Shown piece after piece: positions 57,678 to 64,000 of a stretch of DNA of 64,000 nt (position 1 is its first letter; the number at the start of each line of letters is the position of its first letter). The notes below the pieces were generated by a model. The model saw nothing but the letters and a program-made list of their open reading frames with translations. It had not been told where the DNA came from and did not search any database. This stretch comes from Rheum nobile. Lineage: Eukaryota > Streptophyta > Magnoliopsida > Caryophyllales > Polygonaceae. Where the stretch lies: NCBI GenBank assembly GCA_027886185.1, contig WOAB01000524.1:10186001-10250000 (forward strand), read 5' to 3'. The position numbers were made by a program, and so were the translations under genes.

Positions 57678-59942
57678 GGATGACCAAGAAGCTGAAGAGA
57701 TTACTGAGATGAACTTAGATGAAGATACAGTGCATATCTCGGTCAATGCTATGGCTGGTGTATCAGATTATAGAACAATGAGGGTAAGAGGTGTTGCTGG
57801 GAAGAAAACCTTGTTCATACTCATTGATTCAGGAAGCACCCATAATTTCATTGACAAAGTTGTGGCTGAAAGGTTGGGATGCAAGCTAAGTCCTGCTGGT
57901 TTGACAAAGGTAGCAGTGGCAGATGGCAGTACCTTGAATGTGACAGCTAGAGTTGATAAGTTTGAATGGCGTTTACAAAATCAACTCTTCTCTACTGATT
58001 TGATGGTAATTCCCCTTGGTTGTTGTGATATGGTTTTGGGGATACAGTGGCTTGAGACTTTAGGTCCTGTGAAATGTGATTTTAAGAACCTCACCATGAA
58101 GTTTAAGGTGGGGCATAGGAAGATGGTGTTAAATGGGATAACTCCAGGGTCTGTGAGAGAAGCTAAGGCCAATTAATTGAACAAGAAAAGTGAGGAGACA
58201 GTGCAGCTTGCTCTTCTATGTGTGCAAGAGGTAGCTACAGGTATTACAAGTCTTTGTTTTATGGAGGAACAACATCAAACTCAGGATTCCAGTGATGAGA
58301 TTGGAGCACTTGTAAGGGAGTTTGATGATCTTTTCAGGGAACCAGATACATTGACTCCATTTAGACAGGATCACAACCATAAGATACCTGTGCTGGAAGG
58401 TTCAAACCCTGTCAACCAAAGGCCCTATAGATATGTTGTCTATCAGAAGAATGAGATTGATAAGATTGTGCAAGACATGCTTAATAATGGCATCATTCAA
58501 GCTAGTTCCAATTCCTATGCATCCCCAATCGTCTTGGTGAAAAAAAAGGATGGTACATGGAGACTTTGTGTGGAGTATAGGGGCCTTAATGCTATGACTA
58601 TCAAGGATAGGTTTCCCATTCCTTTGATAGAGGACTTAATGGATGAGCTTGGAGGGTCTAAAATTTATTCCAAGATAGATTTGAGGGCTGGCTATCATCA
58701 GGTGAGAATGGAGCCAAGTGATGTGCATAAAACTGCCTTCAAGACTCATACCGGGCATTATGAGTACTTGGTCATGCCTTTTGGCTTGACTAATGCACCA
58801 GCTACCTTCCAAAGTCTCATGAATTCAGTGTTTCAAGAATTCCTGAGGAAGTTTGTGCTCTTTTTTTTTATGACATTTTGATTTATAGTGCAACTAAGGA
58901 GGAGCATATTGAGCATTTGAGATGTGTCTTTCAGCTGATGAGGGAGAACAACTTATTTGCTAAGATGAGCAAGTGCTTCTTTGCTACTGACAGGGTTGAG
59001 TATCTAGGTCACTATATCTCTGCCAATGGGGTTGCCACTGATCCACAAAAGGTCCAAGTTGTGCAGGATTGGCCTGTTCCTAAGAATTTGAAGCAACTGA
59101 GAGGGTTCTTGGGATTATTTGGGTATTACATGAGATTTGTGAGGAACTTTGGCACTATTGCAAGGCCTCTCACCCTGCTAACAAAAAAAGATGCCTTTGA
59201 ATGGAACACTGAAGCTGGAGAAGCTTTCACTACTCTCAAGTCTGCACTTTGTACAGCTACTGTGTTAGCTCTTCCTAGGTTTGATAAGGGGTTTGTCATT
59301 GAGACTGATTCTTGTGGGGAAGGAATTGGAGCAGTCCTCATGCAGGAGGGTCATTCTTTGGCATATATCAGCAGGCATTTAAAGGGAAGACAACTGCATT
59401 TATCCATCTATGAGAAGGAACTTCTGGCTGTGGTCTTTGCTGTCCAAAAGTGGCGCCATTATTTGCTCACAGGCCACTTCATCATTAAGACAGATCAGAG
59501 AAGTCTGAAGTATTTGTTGGAGCAAAGGCTCAACACTCCAATCCAACAGCAATGGCTCCCTAAGTTGCTTGAATTTGACTATGAGATTCAATACAAAGAG
59601 GGGAAAGATAACTTGGTAGCAGATGCTTTATCAAGGAAGGATGGTTCAGATGTGTTGAACATGGCTGTCTCTGTGTTGGGATGTGATTTACTTACGAGCA
59701 GCAAGGATAGCTACAACACTGATTCTCACCTAAAGGATATCATTGATGACTTGAAGGAAGACCCTACTGCTAGACAGCATTATACATGGAGCAATGATTT
59801 GTTACGAAGGAAAGGTAAATTGGTGGTTGCTCATGATGTTTCCTTAAGGGATTCCATACTGTCTTGGTTGCACTGCTCTGGCACTAGTGGTCATTTTGGG
59901 AGGGATGCTACTCATCACAGAGTTAAAGGGCTTTTTTACTAG
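57640..59942 (+). pseudogene. Reina protease, reverse transcriptase, RNase H, start of integrase
   Basis: Protease LIDSGSTHNFID (active Asp) at ~57822. TAA at 58174-58176. Reverse transcriptase from ~58480 with KKKDGTWRLCVEYRGLN and MPFGLTNAPATFQ. At 58870 a single base is missing within an A/T-rich run, which shifts the frame exactly at the catalytic Asp-Asp, leaving one aspartate before ILIYS. RNase H (IETDSCGEGIGAVLMQ, TDQRSLKYLLEQ, VADALSR) is open. The integrase zinc finger begins HCSGTSGHFG, and a TAG at 59940-59942 replaces a tryptophan codon. Confidence 0.85.
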
Positions 59943-59948
59943 AAAGGG

Positions 59949-61107
59949 ATGGCCAAGGACATCCAACATTACATCATAAGTTGTCTAGTGTGCCAACAGT
60001 GTAAGTATGACACTGCTGCCTCTCCAGGGTTGCTCCAACCATTGCCTATCCCTCACACTGTGTGGTCTGATATTTCTATGAATTTTATTGATGGGTTGCC
60101 TCCTTTTTTTGGTAAGACTGTCATATTGGTGGTGGTTGATAGACTTAGCAAGGCTGCTCATTTTATGGCACTCTCACACCCTTACACTGATGCTTCTGTT
60201 GCTCAAGTCTTTTTGGACAATGTCTTCAAGTTGCATGGCTTCCCACAAAGCATTGTAAGTGACAGAGATGTTGTATTCCTTAGTGACTTCTGGCGAGAAT
60301 TATTCACCTTGCAGGGAGTGTCATTAAATTTGTCAAGTGCTTACCATCCACAATCAGATGGTCAGACTGAGGTGGTCAATAGGTGCTTGGAGACCTATTT
60401 GAGATGCATGTGCAGTGACATACCTCACCTTTGGAGCAAGTGGTTACCTTTGGCTAAATTTTGGTACAACACCACTTTTCATTCTGCTGCACAAGTGACT
60501 CCTTATGTAGTATATGGCCAGCTTCCTCCTCAACATCTTCCTTACTTACCCGGAGAGTCCAAGGTTGATGTTGTTGCCAGGTGCCTTTAGGAAAGGGAAA
60601 ATATGATCCTTATCTTGCAGTTTCACTTACTTAGAGCTCAGCATAGAATGGAGCAAACTGCATGCTAACAGCCATAGATCTGAGAGGGAGTTTGATATTG
60701 GTGGCCATGTTTTTGTGAAGCTCCAACCTTACAGACAAAAGTCAGTGGCTTAGAGATTGAATCAGAAACTGGCTCCAAAGTATTATGGTCCTTTTCAGAT
60801 TTTGGATAGATGTGGCAAGGTTGCTTATAAGCTGGATCTTCCTAAGTCCTCTCAGATTCATCCAACTTTCCATGTCTCTCAGCTTAAGAAGCATGTAGGC
60901 ACAGCTGTGACATCCAACACATTGCCTTATGTGGCTACTGATGTACTGACTAAGGAACCTGAGTGTATTTTGGAAAGGAAAATGGTGAACAGGCAAGGGA
61001 ATGCTGCCACCAAGGTGTTAGTCAAGTGGTCTCACTTGCCAGTTGAAGAGGCCACATGGGAGTTCTTTTATGACCTTATGAAGAAATACCCTCAGTTTCA
61101 AGCTTGA
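59949..61107 (+). pseudogene. Reina integrase and chromodomain
   Basis: Same frame as before the stop. The CLVCQQCK zinc ligands are followed by the core with DISMNFIDGLP, SDRDVVFLSDFW and the expected Glu (HPQSDGQTEVVNRCLE). TAG at 60588-60590, a shift near 60660 and TAG near 60750 break it. The last frame (60757-61107) has APKYYGPFQIL, then the chromodomain ILERKMVNRQGNAATKVLVKW with WEFFYDL. In chromoviruses this domain guides insertion towards marked chromatin. Confidence 0.8.
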
Positions 61108-61147
61108 AGACAACCTTGTGGACAAGGTTGCTATGGGTAGGGAGATC

Positions 61148-61490
61148 TGTTACAGGGATTTAATTAGCTAGTTAACAGAATTGTATTTGGCAAGGAATAA
61201 TGCCACGTGTAAGAAGCATTCATTAATTCTGTTAGACTGTTGAGTCGTTAGAAGATCTCTTGTAGCTTAAATACTGAACAAACTATAACAGAAGAGGTCA
61301 TTCATAAATAGAAATACAATTCCCTTCTTTCTCTCAATTCTCTTCAAGAACTTCATCTCGTACTTGTCCGGATGCTTTTCTAATCCAAGTGTCCCGCTAT
61401 TCGAGTTTCCAGGTTGTTGTTTGATTGAACAATAGCTTGATTCTATCTTTACTATCTTAGATTTGATTTCTCATTAGTTTCCCTTCATCA
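61148..61490 (+). repeat. 3' LTR of the Reina-type element
   Basis: 343 bp, preceded by a purine-rich stretch GGGTAGGGAGATC and followed by the TTGAT duplication. Confidence 0.9.
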
Positions 61491-61495
61491 TTGAT

Positions 61496-63290
61496 TCGTT
61501 ACACGAATTGGGCATTGAAAATCAAGAAGATAGCAATCAAAACCCTTCAAATTCAGGATGAGTTGGTTTCAAAATCACTCGATCAATCCGGGAATGGAAG
61601 GACATGTGTGTGACTCATCCGAGCATAAATTTGGAAATTCGATCCAATTACAATAAGTTAGAGCGAGTGATTTGCGGGATTATGTTCTTAGAGTTATGGC
61701 CAACCAAAGTCTTATGGATTCAACCTAATTTCATTCATTTTCGATACCCAATTCCATCTTCAAAATTGAGCTTTCTTCGACCTCACTCTACACGACTTTG
61801 CCTTTGTAATTGGCGTTTTCCGGCGCCGATGCTCGAGCTCCTCCATCACCAACCTTCTCTAGTGGAAGCTTCACACTCCATGAGTCCATATCCACCATCC
61901 TTTCATTAGTTGGTTTTCATTTGAGCCATCAACAAACCACTCGATACCTTGACCCTCGTGAAGGCGAATTTTGGAAGAACTAACCAAGTGCTCTCGCGTT
62001 CACTGTTCGTGCCACTTTTTCGATGCCTATGGAGGAGCCCATCTTCATCGACCAATTTTCGGTGAAACCTTGCAACACCGCGAGTCCAACGTCTCTGTCC
62101 CCGCTCATCGATCGAGCCCGTATAAGCCACTTGAACCCAACGTCAGACCACCCTTGTTTGCTGCATTGATTCCGTTCGGCGTATGTTGGAGATGCTTCAA
62201 ATTGTTGAAGAAGGGTAGGTGGGCGGTGGGCCCCACCTCTCTTTGGGTAGGTGGGCGGTGGGCCCCACCTCTCTTTGGTTTACTTGTTGGGCCGAGAAGC
62301 CCATTCCTCTATTTTGCCCCAATGCGACCCGAGATCGATTGAGCGGTAAAATTTTGACTAATTTTATCTTTTTATTTTAACAAATTAATTATAAAAATTA
62401 ACTAATTTTTTTTGTCGGTACATTTGTGGGTTGTGAGTCGATCGAGAAATGGAACCTCTATGTCGGGTCCGTAGAAGCCGACATTCACGCTATTTAATCA
62501 CGTGTAATTGTCTCATCTAGATTCATCGCCGAATCTAATTAAGGCAAGTGGTGATTTTCTCTTGTCATTTCAATACGTTTTTTACTAACAATTAATATTG
62601 AAATTATTTATTAATTAATTGGATAATTTCTATAGCCTTATTAAATATTTGAGAACACTTGTTTACTTTAAACAAATTCGTATCTAGGTTGATACTTATA
62701 TATATACACACATAATTATATATGTTGGGGTATTTAATGTTGGCATCGTCGTAATGACGATATTGTGTGTGGACCTTGTGTGTTTAAGTATGGAATTTGT
62801 GTGTTTAAGTGTGGACTTTATATTTGTTAAGTGTGGACTTGCAGTCGTTAATTGTCAGAGATATTATGGCCTTGTGAGGTATAATGATATCTTTATAACT
62901 CTATATTAGTCGGAATAATTCTCTAATATGTTTAAGGTCATTACCATTGTTTCATATCCACTCATTAAGGATACGAGATGTTAATGCACCTTGCTGGTGC
63001 AATTTGGTTGGACATAATGTCGCCATATATTTGTTCTCGTTTTATTTAAGGATTTTAAAAGCTGCAAAATTATGTGTGGTGTGGTGAAATTAATAAGATA
63101 AGTGTTGTGAGCATATAATTAATGAACCAAAGAGAGAAGTACAACTTGGAAACCGCTCTTGCTCCAATTTAAGCGGGTCGTCTTTCCAATCTGAATTTGC
63201 ACTATGCGGTGAGGTTGGTCAGACCCAATTATTCAATTGAGTTTTTTTATATATTTGTGTGTTGATTTAACACATTCTCAAACAAATCAT
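61496..63290 (+). mobile_element. LTR fragment related to the Tekay-like solo LTR
   Basis: Shares landmarks in order with 5638-9219: GGCAAGTGGTGATTTTCTCTTG (62544, compare 6599), the block ending TTTCCAATCTGAATTTGC-ACTATGCGGTGAGGTTGG (63192, compare 8686), then TTTGTGTGTTGATT. No coding capacity is recognised. Its start was probably to the left of the Reina element (around 56030-56217). It lacks a GGGGGTGTTA end, so it is truncated. Confidence 0.55.
62213..62276 (+). repeat. two tandem 32-bp repeats
   Basis: GGGTAGGTGGGCGGTGGGCC with CCACCTCTCTTT follows twice exactly (62213-62244, 62245-62276). Each copy contains the inverted pair GGTGGG...CCCACC. Confidence 0.8.
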
Positions 63291-63391
63291 ATTTTCTTCC
63301 CATATTACCCACAATAATTTCGGGTATTCTCTTGGTGCATATCTCTTTTGTCTATTCTTCACTTCAGTGGAAGTCTTGTAGTAACATGTTA

Positions 63392-64000
63392 TAACACCCC
63401 CAAATCGTAACCCATTTGGAAAGGTATTACCGCCAGTGACCTCGGTTTCCACACCGAAGCCACCTCAGGCTTTACCGGTTTTAAATACAAATCATAAACA
63501 ACAATCATGATGTAAACACCAAAATCTTTGGTTAAAACATATGTCTGGGGATTACATTCCAATCCCCATAGGATAAAATAGAGTAATCAGCGGAAGTCTT
63601 TACAAAGTATAAATACAAGGGTCTTGATCGTAATGATCACCCGCCAAGGATCGCAACCTGATAAATCCATTAAAACATTGTTTGCTTTTATAGTCGTTCT
63701 AGCCTTTGTTTCTCGGATTCTTATCTGATGTGCCGAATCGAACGGATGACACCAGCCAATCATGCAAAGAACAATTACGGTTGGTTAGTCTAATGAAAGA
63801 CTACGCAAGGGTATAAAGCAGAGTGGTTCGAAGTAGTCGTATTAGGTTAGACTTATCGTTTCTCGAATTAAAACCGATGACGATAGTCAACCACCATACT
63901 CCTACTGGAATATATCAAGCAGCATGATCAAGAGAATATTCTGGAGACCGAGTCTCACAGCAATCAATCCCAAAGAAGACTCCAACGAATTGAGTCTTAT
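63392..64000 (-). mobile_element. Tekay-like LTR, minus strand, runs off the window
   Basis: The reverse complement begins at the window end and finishes GGGGGTGTTATAACA near 63390. The terminal ~100 bp (GTGGCTTCGGTGTGGAAACC and neighbours) and a further block near 63750 (GGTGTCATCCG..ATCAGATA) match the end of 5638-9219. So a second LTR of that family faces the fragment at 61496-63290. Whether it is solo or part of a full element lies outside the window. Confidence 0.7.

Larger units (their letters stand above)
56223..61490 (+). mobile_element. Reina-type chromovirus (Ty3/gypsy), defective
   Basis: 5268 bp with 343-bp LTRs (56223-56565 and 61148-61490, about nine differences), target duplication TTGAT (56218-56222, 61491-61495), a TGGTATCAGAGC primer site, gag, protease, reverse transcriptase, RNase H, integrase and a C-terminal chromodomain. 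The short LTRs, 5.3-kb size and chromodomain fit the Reina clade. Several nonsense codons and at least four frameshifts make it inactive. Confidence 0.85.

Overview
This window is plant nuclear DNA, most likely from a eudicot. It is an AT-rich, heavily nested transposable-element landscape. The evidence is plant LTR-retrotransposon lineages (Ty3/gypsy Athila-, Tat-, Tekay- and Reina-like, plus Ty1/copia), Mutator-like, hAT and Stowaway elements, a Helitron, and pieces of plant genes: a TDBD-PHD chromatin gene, a callose synthase and possibly a polyprenyl synthase. I see no intact host gene. The species cannot be named from the sequence. All identities, divergences and boundaries were judged by eye.

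Layout. 1-1993: AT-rich, no gene. 1994-11050: a non-autonomous Athila-like element (1.49-kb LTRs, tRNA-Asp-type primer site, gag/protease remnant, no reverse transcriptase). A 3.58-kb Tekay-like solo LTR (5638-9219, TSD CCCTA) sits inside it, and its 3' LTR is truncated. 12655-23125: remains of one plus-strand host gene with a TPL-binding domain (TDBD) and a PHD finger (IDM1-like family). It is split by a foldback element in intron 1, a 430-bp hAT MITE in exon 3 (8-bp TSD), and a 6.7-kb gag-only copia element (16021-22722, TSD AATAT) that itself carries a solo LTR (18487-19283, TSD TAAAA).

24308-30924: a Mutator-like composite. It contains a long-inverted-repeat element (about 24974-28808) with a captured callose synthase fragment and an array of short GGTTCATA/TATGAACC words. 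30950-31207: a Stowaway MITE. 31330-32119: a copia fragment inverted relative to the full copia that follows. 32229-39957: a second Mutator-like element (10-bp TSD) split by that copia (32587-38312, minus strand, TSD CACTT). 41154-51230: a young, complete Tat-lineage element on the minus strand (670-bp LTRs, TSD GACTG). Its gag-pol frame is broken only by five stop codons, and it carries a spliced antisense gene.

52563-53113: a small Helitron. 53437-56217: a third Mutator-like remnant with a word array and transposase pieces. 56223-61490: a Reina-type chromovirus (343-bp LTRs, TSD TTGAT) with many breaks. 61496-64000: two facing LTR fragments of the Tekay-like family.

How the parts relate. 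Almost everything is parasitic DNA at different stages of decay. The host content survives only as disrupted exons or as fragments carried inside DNA transposons. The points most worth a second look are the dismembered TDBD-PHD gene, the callose synthase capture, the polarity-switching word arrays shared by several TIR elements, two covarying GAAA-tetraloop hairpins near the 3' end of the Athila-like element, the GCGATCGC palindromes of that element, and the antisense gene of the Tat element.
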